Positions 27,854 to 37,497 of a DNA stretch of 58,872 bases are shown here, one piece after another. The notes beneath the pieces were generated by a model. The model ran no database searches and was not told the origin of the DNA. It saw only the letters and a program-made list of their open reading frames with translations. The number at the start of each line of letters is the position of its first letter. Positions within the stretch are counted from its first letter, which is position 1. The position numbers and the translations under genes are program-made. The stretch comes from Chlorobiaceae bacterium (GTDB lineage Bacteria; Bacteroidota; Ignavibacteria; UBA10030; SZUA-254): assembly GCA_013824245.1 (NCBI GenBank), contig PNNN01000046.1, positions 1-58,872 on the forward strand. The letters are read 5' to 3'.

Positions 27854-27880
27854 ATGAACGACGGTTACAATCAATTTTAA
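27854..27880 (+). promoter_or_regulatory. Eight-codon minicistron with a strong ribosome binding site
   Basis: ATG at 27854 is preceded by AAAGGAGAAAG, the best Shine-Dalgarno sequence in this neighbourhood, and reads MNDGYNQF then stop. It lies 25 bases before the TTG that opens the large outer-membrane gene, in another frame. It may be a leader that feeds ribosomes to the weak TTG start, or a sign of a frameshift at the true start. Confidence 0.4.
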
Positions 27881-27905
27881 AAATCAATTAATATAAATCC
27901 CCATT

Positions 27906-30900
27906 TTGTTATATAACCGTTGTAAAATATTCCCCCTAATCTTCAGTATCAGCATTCTGCTGAGCTTCTTAAATGCTACTGCGCAATTGGGTAGTTATGG
28001 AGTTTCCAACGAGATCAAATTCCCGCTTTCCAAATTCAAAGATACAACAATAATACTCAGTCATTCCTTTATTATTCCAAAATCACTGACGGTCTGTGCC
28101 GATTCTATCGTTCTAAAAGATTCAGTCGATTATATTTTTAATAGATCGTTAAATACAATCACCATTAAAAAGGTTTATGAGGAGAATATTGTTCAAGATA
28201 GAAGCGACCGTGCAATTGTAATTCATTATCGACAAGCACCTTTCTTTATTAAGAAAAATTACAGACACAGGATTCCGCAGCCGTTAAGCGATAGCATGAA
28301 AACAATATCGGAACGAATTGACAAACCAAAACAATCGTTTTCTGTTGATGATTTATTCGGATCGAATCTTCAGGCATCAGGCAATATAGTCAGAGGTTTT
28401 TCATTCGGAACAAACCGCGATTTATCTTTGAACTCCGGCTTTCGCATGCAGATGTCGGGCAAGCTTGCAGATGATGTTGAAGTAATAGGAACGTTAACCG
28501 ATGAAAATTCTCCGCTCCAGCCGGAAGGAACAACACAAACACTTCAGGAAATTGATAAGGTGCTGATTGAGATACGAAGCGAAAAAATGTCGGCTACACT
28601 CGGCGACATAAATATCAATGTAGCCGGTAATGAATTCGGTATCGTCAATCGCAAGTTATCGGGAGCCAAAGGATCGGTCAATTACAACATTGGCTCAACA
28701 GCCGGAGATTTGAATATTGCCGGTGCTGTAACGCGCGGCAAATATACGTCGAATGAACTTCAGGGACTTGACGGTGTGCAGGGACCTTACCGACTTACAG
28801 GTGAGCGAAATAACCGTAATATAATTGTGATTGCCGGAAGTGAGCGAGTATTCGTAAATGGTGAGCGAATGCTTCGCGGTGAAAATGCAGATTACACAAT
28901 TGACTACGCAACTGCCGAAATTACATTTACCACGAAACGGTTAATTATGCGCGGCAGTAGAATTATTGTGGATTTTGAATATACAGATAGACAGTTTAAC
29001 CGCAGTTTGTACGGCGGGAAAACAGGCATTCGCTTTATGGATGATAAATTGAAAATGAATTTTCTGTTCTTTCAGGAAAACGATAACGAGAATGCACCAA
29101 TAGATATTTCGTTAAGCGAATCTGATAAATCGATCCTTCGTGAGGCAGGGAGCGATCCTACAAAAGCGTTTCGTTCCGGTGTGGATGAGGTGGGGGTCGG
29201 GAAGGGTCAATATACTGCTATCGATACTGTTGTAAAAACCACCGCGAATGCCGATTCAATTATTCGAATATACAGGTTCAATCCGGTAGATACGCTGCAT
29301 TCAATTTATAACGTAACATTTTCTTACACAGGAAATGGAAGTTATAAAAAACTAAGCATAGGCAGGTACGAGTTTGCAGGCATAGGGCGCGGCAATTACG
29401 AGCCGATAAAATATTTACCTGTACCGGAGAGCCGCTCGCTATTCGATTTCGACCTCAACATAAAACCAGTTAAAGATTTTGAAATTGCCGCAGAGTATGG
29501 TATGAGCAGCTATTCAGCCAACAAGTTTTCACCACAAGCTGGAAAAAACGGTCAAGCAATTTTCATTAAAGCTATTTATTCACCCGAAAAAGTTAATATC
29601 GGTGGAACCGACTTCGGTACGTTTGATTTTGGATTCAAAGAACGGTTCGTTGGAAAATATTTTTCTCCTATGGATCGAGTTAATGAGGTGGAATATAATA
29701 GGAATTGGAACATTACAGACAATCTGAAAGAAGATGAAAATCTGATGGAAGGAAACTTCACATACAGACCGAAACAATTTTTATCACTCGGCACTCAAAT
29801 TGGAAAAGTAACGCGAGGCAGTAGATTCAGTTCATTTAAATATGCGCTCAACGGAGAGATACGCGAAGAACTGTTCCCATTAATTCAATATAGAATGGAA
29901 AATATAAGCACCCTAAATAATTTATTCGATTCTAAAAGCAAATGGAGTAAACATTATCTTAATGGTGCATACCGATTGGGAATGTTGGAACCGCGCATTC
30001 ATTTTTCTCTTGAAGATTTAAGAACAAGCCGTACCTCAACAGATTCTCTAATTGATGGGAGTTACATCTTCTCAGATATCGGTGGAGGGGTTGGTATCAA
30101 ACCATCCGATAAATTGATGATGGAAGGTAATGTGAAAATTCAGCGCGACGATTCCCTCGATCTTGGCACGATGACTCACGTATCGGATCGGATTGTCCAA
30201 GAATATAATGCACGTTGGATGCCAGATGAAACATTTTCTACAAACGTGGAAGTTGTGGCACAGAAAAGAAAATTCACGAGCGAATATCTTCGACGAGGTA
30301 ATGCTGATAATTCTAATATTCTTTTCCGTACTCAAACTAATGCGAACATTTTTAATCGTGCGCTGGAAACTGAATTGTATTACGAAGCAACGAGAGGTAT
30401 GGCAGCTAAAATAGAACGATTATTTCAGCGTGTGCCAAAAGGAACCGGTTCGTACATATATCTCGGCGATTTAAATAATAATTTGATAATCGATCAGGAA
30501 GATTTTCAATTAAGCCGGTTTGATGGTGAGTACGTTGCAGTGGTGGTTCCGGGAGATCAATTGATACCGATAGCTGAAGTAAAAGCCGCGAGCCGTTTTA
30601 GATTCGATCCGGAACGATTGTTTAAATCTGATTCATGGCTCGAAAAAGCAATATCTGCTGTCTCTACTGAAACCTACCTGAGAATTGAAGAAAAAAGCAG
30701 TACAAGCAATGTAGATGATATTTATTATTTGAGATTGTCCCGTTTTCAAGATGAATCAACAACCCTTTCTGGTAGTGAACTTATTGTTCAGGATGTTAAC
30801 TTTCTAAAAGATAATCCTATGTTTTCTCTATCGTATCGATATACACAGAATAGATCATTAACACAATATGCGTCGTTTGGTGAAAGGAGATATAAAAGAG

Positions 30901-31406
30901 AACATTTTAGCAGAATTCGATGGCAACTGGTTGAAGAGATTAGCAACCAAACAGAATTTGTACAAAAAATTGATTTGCGAAACGGTTATAACGGTGGTTT
31001 ACGCACTTGGTCTATTAATGCAAATTCGTTTTCATCAGATTGGTCGTACCGTCCATGGCAGGAACTTGAAGTAGGATTCAGGTTTGGATTTGGAATGGCA
31101 GCAAATTACGACACAACTGCCGCAGATATGAACGACCAATCGTTGCGGTGTCAATATGGTATCTCAGTTGAAGGGCAATTGCGTGTAGAATTTACACGCG
31201 AGGAAGTAACGATTAACAGAGCGCTTAGCGAACCTCTTTATGAATTAACGGATGGAAAACTACGAGGTCAAAGTTGGTTATGGCGATTGATGTTCGATTA
31301 CCGCTTAGCAAAATATCTCCGGATGGAAATAAATTATTTTGGGAGGAGTGAAGGACGGAACACCGCGCTCCATAACGTAAAAGCGGAACTTAGAGCATTC
31401 TTTTAA
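27906..31406 (+). CDS. Large outer-membrane beta-barrel protein of unknown function
   Basis: The 1166-residue protein begins at a TTG, the only usual start codon after an in-frame stop at 27894. It opens with a signal peptide (FPLIFSISILLSFLNATAQ). An N-terminal domain carries LSHSFIIPKSLTV and a repeat like DSVDYIFNRSLNTITI, repeated later as ENADYTIDYATAEITFT. From about 150 onward there are long runs of alternating strands (GNIVRGFSFGTNRDLSLNSG, MSATLGDININV), and it ends in KAELRAFF, an aromatic barrel end. A DLNNNLIIDQEDF segment near 855 resembles a calcium-binding loop. It may be a surface or secretion-linked barrel; no named family is certain. Confidence 0.8.
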   Translation: MLYNRCKIFPLIFSISILLSFLNATAQLGSYGVSNEIKFPLSKFKDTTIILSHSFIIPKSLTVCADSIVLKDSVDYIFNRSLNTITIKKVYEENIVQDRSDRAIVIHYRQAPFFIKKNYRHRIPQPLSDSMKTISERIDKPKQSFSVDDLFGSNLQASGNIVRGFSFGTNRDLSLNSGFRMQMSGKLADDVEVIGTLTDENSPLQPEGTTQTLQEIDKVLIEIRSEKMSATLGDININVAGNEFGIVNRKLSGAKGSVNYNIGSTAGDLNIAGAVTRGKYTSNELQGLDGVQGPYRLTGERNNRNIIVIAGSERVFVNGERMLRGENADYTIDYATAEITFTTKRLIMRGSRIIVDFEYTDRQFNRSLYGGKTGIRFMDDKLKMNFLFFQENDNENAPIDISLSESDKSILREAGSDPTKAFRSGVDEVGVGKGQYTAIDTVVKTTANADSIIRIYRFNPVDTLHSIYNVTFSYTGNGSYKKLSIGRYEFAGIGRGNYEPIKYLPVPESRSLFDFDLNIKPVKDFEIAAEYGMSSYSANKFSPQAGKNGQAIFIKAIYSPEKVNIGGTDFGTFDFGFKERFVGKYFSPMDRVNEVEYNRNWNITDNLKEDENLMEGNFTYRPKQFLSLGTQIGKVTRGSRFSSFKYALNGEIREELFPLIQYRMENISTLNNLFDSKSKWSKHYLNGAYRLGMLEPRIHFSLEDLRTSRTSTDSLIDGSYIFSDIGGGVGIKPSDKLMMEGNVKIQRDDSLDLGTMTHVSDRIVQEYNARWMPDETFSTNVEVVAQKRKFTSEYLRRGNADNSNILFRTQTNANIFNRALETELYYEATRGMAAKIERLFQRVPKGTGSYIYLGDLNNNLIIDQEDFQLSRFDGEYVAVVVPGDQLIPIAEVKAASRFRFDPERLFKSDSWLEKAISAVSTETYLRIEEKSSTSNVDDIYYLRLSRFQDESTTLSGSELIVQDVNFLKDNPMFSLSYRYTQNRSLTQYASFGERRYKREHFSRIRWQLVEEISNQTEFVQKIDLRNGYNGGLRTWSINANSFSSDWSYRPWQELEVGFRFGFGMAANYDTTAADMNDQSLRCQYGISVEGQLRVEFTREEVTINRALSEPLYELTDGKLRGQSWLWRLMFDYRLAKYLRMEINYFGRSEGRNTALHNVKAELRAFF

Positions 31407-31761
31407 AGATGTTCTCCCATTGAACTGCTGAGACTCAACTAAAATATTTTTTAAAATAAATTTCTTAAATCGTTTCACGGGGTTTCACGTAAAAGTATTA
31501 TTTTTTAATCATCCCGAAAAAATTTTCATTACTCACAAAAGAAAAAATATTTTATTTTATTTCATTTTTTTCTTGCTTTTCTTTCTCAATCTTTTTATAA
31601 TAAAACCGCATTAGTTTTACTCGCAGGGTTTGCTCGCACAACTCACCCAACAAACAACATAAACAAATTTGTCATGGTTTATTTTAACATCCGATTAATA
31701 ATTTCCAAAATTCATATTACGAATAATCTGAATAATGGAAATGATGTAAACGAGGGCTTAG
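31407..31761. other. AT-rich intergenic region before ogt
   Basis: Two direct GTTTCACG copies lie at 31472-31479 and 31482-31489. Otherwise it is AT-rich with no gene seen. It presumably holds the promoter of the ogt gene. Confidence 0.5.
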
Positions 31762-32382
31762 ATGTTTGAATATGCAGCTGTAGTCGAAATGCCGCGGACT
31801 ATCTCGCAACCACGTAAAAGAACGGGGCACGAAAATCATCGGGGTAATTTTAATTCTAAAAATCCCGTTTTGCAAGAAGAAATATATTGCACATCATTCG
31901 ATTCCCGCATCGGCAGGATCTATGTCGCTTCGACAGAGAATGGTGTTTGCAAAATGAGTTTGCCGAAGGAAAATCGAAAAGATTTTTACAGTTGGCTGAA
32001 AGATCATTTTGATCTGGATATGGTGATTGATAATAGATCTCGGAATCGGGATGTCATAGATCAATTGACACGTTATTTCAACGGTAGATTGGCAAAATTC
32101 ACTTGTCCGGTGGATCTAATCGGAACTCCATTTCAAGTGCGGGTTTGGAAAGAATTGGCCAAAATATCATACGGTTCAACAATTACGTATAAACATCTCG
32201 CCAAACGCGTTCATGCGCCAAAAGCTTTTCAAGCGGTAGGCAGGGCTAATGGAGCGAATCCGCTTCCAATCATTATTCCGTGCCATCGCGTTATCGGTTC
32301 CGATGGTTCACTAGTCGGCTATGCTTATGGAGTTAAAACAAAAGAATTTCTCCTACGCCTTGAAGGCGCGATCATGTTATGA
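31762..32382 (+). CDS. ogt: Methylated-DNA-protein-cysteine methyltransferase
   Basis: The 206-residue protein has a non-conserved N-terminal stretch of about 35 residues, then an RNase H-like N-domain, and the catalytic domain with GTPFQVRVWKEL near 115 and the active-site Cys in IIIPCHRVIGSDG near 173-185. The helix-turn-helix segment ISYGSTITYKHLAKRV binds DNA. It removes alkyl groups from O6-alkylguanine onto its own cysteine. GAGGGC precedes the start. It is followed by the helicase gene in the same direction. Confidence 0.95.
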   Translation: MFEYAAVVEMPRTISQPRKRTGHENHRGNFNSKNPVLQEEIYCTSFDSRIGRIYVASTENGVCKMSLPKENRKDFYSWLKDHFDLDMVIDNRSRNRDVIDQLTRYFNGRLAKFTCPVDLIGTPFQVRVWKELAKISYGSTITYKHLAKRVHAPKAFQAVGRANGANPLPIIIPCHRVIGSDGSLVGYAYGVKTKEFLLRLEGAIML

Positions 32383-32525
32383 AATAACGGCAATTAACCT
32401 GTCGGCACATTCATATCAAGTTGTTCTTCGTTTCCCCACCTCATTTCTAAGATAAAAATTATTTTCAAAGTTTGGAGGTAAAAAAATATTTCCCTACTTT
32501 TTTACAATCTCATTATAAATACTTC

Positions 32526-34751
32526 ATGGAATTTCTTCAAAATGTAAATCAGCAACAGCGCGAAGCTATTGAAACCATTAACGGTCCAATCATCGTTGTA
32601 GCCGGACCGGGTAGCGGTAAGACTCGCGTTCTTACAAACCGGATGGCGTACCTTATGTCGCATGGTATTCCATCGTATAACATCCTTGCGCTTACTTTCA
32701 CGAACAAAGCCGCTAATGAAATGAAGGAGAGAGTCGCAGGTTTGATTGGTCAGGGTGCGAACTATTTGTGGATGGGAACATTTCATTCGATCTTTGCCCG
32801 AATTCTTAGGATGGAATGTGAGAAAATAGGATTTCAAAAAAACTATACGATTTATGATGAAAATGACAGTCTGAAATTAATTAAGAGGATTATGACCGAT
32901 CTGCATATTCCGGTTCAGCAATATTCACCCCAGGGAATTCGATACCGGATCAGTCAGGCAAAAAATTCCGTCATCACTCCCGATGAGTTCACACGCAATG
33001 TTTATGATTTGACAGGCGAACAAACTGCAAAAATATTTAAAGAGTATGCGAGGCGTTTGAAAGAAAACAATGCGATGGATTTTGATGATCTGCTTATCAA
33101 GCCGATTGAGTTGTTCCAGCGTCATAAAGATATACTAAAATCTTATCAAAATAGATTCAAATATTTGCTTGTAGATGAGTATCAAGACACAAATCATGCT
33201 CAATATATGATGCTGAAATTGCTTGCCGAGGGTCAAAAAAATATTTGCGTAGTCGGAGACGATGCCCAGAGCATCTATGCATTTCGAGGAGCGGATATAA
33301 GGAATATTCTTGAGTTCCAAAAGGATTATCCCGACTGTAAATTCATCCGTCTCGAACAAAATTACCGTTCAACTAAAACTATCCTTGCCGCTGCTGATTC
33401 TGTTATAAAATTCAATCAAAAACAAATTACAAAAAATTTATGGACAGATAATGAAGAAGGCGACCGCATAACGCTATTACAATGTGGAGACGATCGCGAA
33501 GAGGGTCAAGAAATTGTCAGCAGAATATTTGCCGGGGTGAATAATCAAGAGATTCACTATCACGATGTCGCCATCATGTACCGGACAAATGCACAATCAC
33601 GGTCTATCGAAGATGCTCTGCGGAAAAACAGTATTCCTTATGTTATCATCGGAGGAATTGAATTTTATCAACGAAAAGAAATCAAAGATGTTATTGCTTA
33701 CTTCCGGCTTTTGGTAAATCCACAAGATAATGAAAGTTTTCTTCGGATTGTTAATTTTCCCAACCGTGGTCTTGGGGAGGTCGCATTGGGACACCTTCGA
33801 TCATATGCAGCATCGTCGTCTTCGTCTTTGCTTGCTGTGGCAGGTGAGTCGGGTAAAATCGCTCAATTATCTAAAAGAGCACAATCCGCATTTTTAGTAT
33901 TCTACAACTTAGTCAATAAATATAGAAAACTGATTACTGAATTATCGATTTCGGAATTGACCAGAGCAATGGTTGACGAGACTGGGATTCTGAGACATTT
34001 TAAAGATGAAGGAACTCCGGAATCTATGGGACGCATGGAAAACGTTCAAGAACTTCTTTCTGCGATCTCGGAATATGAGGATGAACATACCGATGCAACG
34101 CTCGAAGGATTTTTACAAGAAGTTTCGCTCGTCGCCGATATCGATGAATGGGACAATAAGGCAAATGCGGTAACACTGTTGACCCTGCATAGTGCCAAGG
34201 GTTTGGAATTCCCGGTAGTTTTTATTACAGGATTAGAAGAAGGATTGTTGCCATATTATAATTCATCCTTCGAAAGTATCGAGCTTGAAGAAGAACGCAG
34301 GTTATTTTATGTTGGTATCACCCGTGCGATGAAAAAATTGTTCCTAAGTCATTGTCTAACACGGTATCGGTTTACCGAAATATCATTTCAATCTCCCTCT
34401 CGTTTCATTACTGAACTTCCCGAGAATCTTATTGATAAACCGGCATCCAAACGATCTCAATTATTTGATGGAACAAGAAAGTACGGTATTCCCCGCAAAG
34501 GGAAGATCGACAAAAAGATTAATGCAAGGAAAGAAGATTCTTACTTTACCGATGTACAACCGGATTACGAACATCACTCGGATGAAATTAAAAATATCCG
34601 TTCAGGCGTTTTGGTTGAACACGATAGTTTTGGGAAAGGAAAGATTTTACATGTTGTTGGAAAAGGAGAAACATGTAAAGTCGTTGTGCATTTTGATGCC
34701 GTAGGATCAAAAACTCTCATGTTAAAATATGCGAGGTTAAAAATAGTATGA
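32526..34751 (+). CDS. pcrA: UvrD/PcrA-family 3'-5' DNA helicase
   Basis: The ATG at 32526 gives an N-terminus of normal length (MEFLQNVNQQQREAI) and a 741-residue protein. A TTG at 32472 extends the frame by 18 residues but is part of the GGAGGT box itself, so it cannot use it. Motifs: Walker A GPGSGKT, motif II VDEYQDTN, QNYRST, TLHSAKGLEFPVVF and RRLFYVGITRA. The last 45 residues (VLVEHDSFGKGKILHVVGKG) form the Tudor-like PcrA C-terminal domain. It unwinds DNA in repair and replication restart. Its stop overlaps the next start. Confidence 0.93.
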   Translation: MEFLQNVNQQQREAIETINGPIIVVAGPGSGKTRVLTNRMAYLMSHGIPSYNILALTFTNKAANEMKERVAGLIGQGANYLWMGTFHSIFARILRMECEKIGFQKNYTIYDENDSLKLIKRIMTDLHIPVQQYSPQGIRYRISQAKNSVITPDEFTRNVYDLTGEQTAKIFKEYARRLKENNAMDFDDLLIKPIELFQRHKDILKSYQNRFKYLLVDEYQDTNHAQYMMLKLLAEGQKNICVVGDDAQSIYAFRGADIRNILEFQKDYPDCKFIRLEQNYRSTKTILAAADSVIKFNQKQITKNLWTDNEEGDRITLLQCGDDREEGQEIVSRIFAGVNNQEIHYHDVAIMYRTNAQSRSIEDALRKNSIPYVIIGGIEFYQRKEIKDVIAYFRLLVNPQDNESFLRIVNFPNRGLGEVALGHLRSYAASSSSSLLAVAGESGKIAQLSKRAQSAFLVFYNLVNKYRKLITELSISELTRAMVDETGILRHFKDEGTPESMGRMENVQELLSAISEYEDEHTDATLEGFLQEVSLVADIDEWDNKANAVTLLTLHSAKGLEFPVVFITGLEEGLLPYYNSSFESIELEEERRLFYVGITRAMKKLFLSHCLTRYRFTEISFQSPSRFITELPENLIDKPASKRSQLFDGTRKYGIPRKGKIDKKINARKEDSYFTDVQPDYEHHSDEIKNIRSGVLVEHDSFGKGKILHVVGKGETCKVVVHFDAVGSKTLMLKYARLKIV

Positions 34752-35620
34752 TTGGAATATTGCGGAAGATATTGGGATTTATTGTTTATTACACAAAAGG
34801 AATTTATCGTAAGGTGAATGAAGAAAATATATTTTTTCTTTCTGCCGGAATTGCATTTAATGGTATCCTCTGTCTATTGCCCGTATTATTACTTTTTACA
34901 TCCGTGATAGGTATGTTTCTTCACTCATCGAGTATTTCTCTTCAAAAGATAGATCAGATATTGGATACGGCTTTTCCACCGCAACCGTACGCACAGCAAA
35001 TTCAACAATCGCTGAAGGGGATAGTGAGAGATATTATACACTATCGGTCTACTTTTGGTTTGTATGGCATAGGTATTCTGTTGTATGCCTCTGCTTCAAT
35101 GTTCAGCTCAATCAGACATGTTTTGAATACGGTATATCGACTCAAGTCGTCGAAATTAGTTATTATTACGATTCTTGAAAACATTCTTTTGGTTATTGTG
35201 CTCGGAGCATTATTCGTGGTTGCCAATATTTTCTCATGGGTTCTGCTTCCCGTTACTTCGCTACTCAAAGAAATACCCAATCTTGGAATAATTGATATTG
35301 GGAGTTTGATGAAGTCGCTCTCGTTTGCGGCATCTTACATACCGGCATTTATAATGTTCTATGTAATAAATCGATTTATTCCTGAGAGAGGGATAACAAA
35401 CAAAGTAGCGCTTGTTTCATCAATCACGACAACATCGCTTTGGTGGATCGCGGGAAAAGAATTTAGCTGGTATTTAGCCGCCTTCCATTCGTATAGCAAA
35501 TTATATGGAACGTATGCTTTTATTTTAGTATTTCTACTTTGGGTTTATTATTCCTCTGTCGTGTTTGTTGTGGGCATTATGGTAGGACAGCTTTACCGTG
35601 AGAGAAGGTCTGGGATTTAG
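34748..35620 (+). CDS. YihY/BrkB-family inner-membrane protein
   Basis: The 290 residues have six hydrophobic helices and the family pattern: FFLSAGIAFNGILCLLPVLLLF near 27-48, YASASMFSSIRHVLN near 117-131, and GTYAFILVFLLWVYYSSVVFVVG near the end. Function of the family is unsettled. The ATG overlaps the helicase stop by four bases (ATGA), so the two are translationally coupled. Confidence 0.88.
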   Translation: MIGILRKILGFIVYYTKGIYRKVNEENIFFLSAGIAFNGILCLLPVLLLFTSVIGMFLHSSSISLQKIDQILDTAFPPQPYAQQIQQSLKGIVRDIIHYRSTFGLYGIGILLYASASMFSSIRHVLNTVYRLKSSKLVIITILENILLVIVLGALFVVANIFSWVLLPVTSLLKEIPNLGIIDIGSLMKSLSFAASYIPAFIMFYVINRFIPERGITNKVALVSSITTTSLWWIAGKEFSWYLAAFHSYSKLYGTYAFILVFLLWVYYSSVVFVVGIMVGQLYRERRSGI

Positions 35621-35673
35621 CATTCCGCAGTTCTAATTTCCTCAATTATCTTTGGAGTGATTTTGTTGAATAT

Positions 35674-35772
35674 ATGCCAAAATCAATGAATTATTTAGAA
35701 AACATCACTTCCAATATTCTTTTTTTGTTTGTGATCTTGACTATGATGGTAAGACAGCTTAAATTCAGGTAG
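35674..35772 (+). CDS. Possible 32-residue single-helix membrane peptide
   Basis: The frame encodes MPKSMNYLENITSNILFLFV followed by a hydrophobic end and MVRQLKFR, a plausible membrane peptide with a positive tail. The nearest GGAG is about 17 bases upstream, which is far, so translation is doubtful. Confidence 0.25.
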   Translation: MPKSMNYLENITSNILFLFVILTMMVRQLKFR

Positions 35773-35882
35773 CACTCCATTATTTTAATCAAAATATTTT
35801 AAGAAGACTTAACCGCATTAGGTTTTCAATGGGGAGTGTTGAATGATTTACAATAATGAATTAACCGTAATAACCTCCGAAG

Positions 35883-35914
35883 TAGGCGATGAAGTTTTTC
35901 ATCGCCTATTTTAA
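35883..35914 (+). terminator. Rho-independent terminator overlapping a 23-codon frame
   Basis: TAGGCGATGAA and TTCATCGCCTA form an 11-base perfect stem with a 4-base loop, followed by TTTTAATTTTT. It lies 263 bases after the brkB-like gene. The overlapping frame (35843-35914, MIYNNELTVITSEVG..) has GGGGAG at good spacing, which could make it an attenuator, or it is chance. Confidence 0.7.
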
Positions 35915-36097
35915 TTTTTGTCGATCAGTTATCTATGTTAGTACGCCGCGTACAATTCTTATGATATGCCAGAGTAATGAGCATCTACGACTTGATTTTC
36001 TCATTTATTTTTGATTCGCTTCCATTATTTTGATAAATGTTGACGCAAATCAACCTAATTGACAGTGGTTTTTGCTATTCTTGTCTTGATAATCTTA

Positions 36098-36125
36098 TTG
36101 ACATTTAGTGGTATAAACATATAGA
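36098..36125 (+). promoter_or_regulatory. Sigma-70-like promoter for the pseudopilin cluster
   Basis: TTGACA (36098-36103) and TATAGA (36120-36125) are 16 bases apart. The first gene starts at 36296, implying a leader of about 165 bases. A second TTGACA lies at 36059 without a good partner. Confidence 0.4.
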
Positions 36126-36295
36126 TTATTGATACACACCGGGCATTAATATCTCAACGCGATCTGTTGCGGCTAAATTATAAAGCAAACTGATAGTTTG
36201 TTTTTATTATTTCCATCTCTATTAGAAATCGAGTTAAAATATTAATCGTCTTCTCTGAATAGCAGGGTGTTAAAAATCTTTTTTTCTTATTGATT

Positions 36296-36886
36296 ATGAA
36301 CCTCGGTCAAATATTATTAATTGTTTTAGCATTAGCTCTTTTAGCTACTTTACAACTCACGATTAATTCATCGATCTTACGAGCATCGTTAGTAACTATG
36401 GATAACGAGGCGAAGATTGATGCGATCTCCATTGCCCAGGCGATGATTGACGAAATAAATTCAAAATCTTTTGATAGCAGTACAACAAGTAAAATTGTGC
36501 ATTTCACAACTGGTTTGACCCCACAAATCAGATTCGGACCGGAAGGTGCCGAACTGACTGTTCCTGCTTACGATCAGGAGCCCTTCAAATCTCAAACAGT
36601 ATTTAATGATGTTGATGATTACCATAGGTACACACGTCTTGATCATTCTTCTACCCTTGGTGCTTTTATGGTCAGGGATAGTATTATTTATGTGACGAGC
36701 ACAAATCAAGATGTATATTCAACTTCGCCCACGTGGTATAAGAAAATATTTGTTATTGTGAAGCATCCGAATTTAATCGATTCTCTTGTTGTCAGTTCAT
36801 CAACTCAAGATATACCAAAGCGCGTCTCCTATGTAGGTGATTCGATTATGATTAAGTCGCTTGCCGTTTACCGTGAATATTTTTGA
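36296..36886 (+). CDS. Pseudopilin-like protein 1 (PilV-like build)
   Basis: The ATG at 36296 is preferred over a TTG at 36290; the product has 196 residues. The N-terminus is a single hydrophobic helix (NLGQILLIVLALALLATLQ) continuing into an amphipathic helix (DNEAKIDAISIAQAMIDEIN), the usual pilin N-terminal spine, then a beta-rich head. The canonical Gly-Phe-x-x-x-Glu prepilin peptidase site is missing. Order of three such genes followed by an assembly ATPase suggests minor pseudopilins of a type IV pilus-like or type II secretion-like machine. Confidence 0.6.
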   Translation: MNLGQILLIVLALALLATLQLTINSSILRASLVTMDNEAKIDAISIAQAMIDEINSKSFDSSTTSKIVHFTTGLTPQIRFGPEGAELTVPAYDQEPFKSQTVFNDVDDYHRYTRLDHSSTLGAFMVRDSIIYVTSTNQDVYSTSPTWYKKIFVIVKHPNLIDSLVVSSSTQDIPKRVSYVGDSIMIKSLAVYREYF

Positions 36887-36906
36887 TAAAAATATAGTGT
36901 GAATTA

Positions 36907-37488
36907 ATGTCAATAATGCTCGACATATTTGGATCGCTTCTTATTGCTGGTATTATGTTTCTTACGATATTCAGTTTGATGGGAAATATGAATCAGGCGA
37001 ATATTGAAAAGACTCTGAATGTAAATGTTCAGGGTGACATTATTACTCTCGCACAGATTCTTGAATCCGATCTTCTTAAGATTGGTTACCATACTAAAAA
37101 CGATGCAATCCAATATGCTGATAGTTCCGGTATTCGATTTAAATCGGATCTTGTTAACGATAGCACTATAGTTACAGTTCAATACACGTTAGGTGGTAAT
37201 GTAACGACAACAAAAAATCCCAAAGATAAATTTATCATAAGGTCAGTAGATGGACAAACGACGATCAATGCAAGTGTTGGATTAACATATATACATTATT
37301 CATATTTCGATTCTTTAGGACGAGAACTGACATCTCCATTGACGACGACGAATCGACTTGACTCGATTAAAGCAATAAGGGTGAAGATACGATTAGAAAG
37401 CGCCGAGCCGGTTGCATCGCCCTACTCCATTACGCCAACATACCAAAGTGTATTTTGGGAAAAAACAATCTATCCACGAAATTTATAA
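36907..37488 (+). CDS. Pseudopilin-like protein 2 (PilW-like build)
   Basis: The 193 residues start MSIMLDIFGSLLIAGIMFL, a hydrophobic helix, continuing into a polar helix (NVQGDIITLAQILESDLLKIGY) and a beta-rich head with TYIHYSYFDSLGRELTSP. This matches the PilW-like pattern of minor pilins, but no prepilin peptidase motif is visible. It starts 20 bases after protein 1 and ends nine bases before protein 3, so the three are one transcription unit. Confidence 0.6.
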   Translation: MSIMLDIFGSLLIAGIMFLTIFSLMGNMNQANIEKTLNVNVQGDIITLAQILESDLLKIGYHTKNDAIQYADSSGIRFKSDLVNDSTIVTVQYTLGGNVTTTKNPKDKFIIRSVDGQTTINASVGLTYIHYSYFDSLGRELTSPLTTTNRLDSIKAIRVKIRLESAEPVASPYSITPTYQSVFWEKTIYPRNL

Positions 37489-37497
37489 ATAAAATTT

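Larger units (their letters stand above)
35621..36295. other. Intergenic region with two small ORFs, a terminator and a promoter
   Basis: Contains a 32-codon frame at 35674-35772 (one hydrophobic helix, no close ribosome binding site), a 23-codon frame at 35843-35914 with GGGGAG upstream, a terminator inside the latter, and a promoter-like TTGACA at 36098. The region may give a short regulatory RNA. Confidence 0.5.

Noticed and set aside
35699-35760. Partial duplicate of the 3' end of the brkB-like gene
   Set aside because: Only about fifteen bases (atggtaagacagctt) match; the surrounding sequence does not align.
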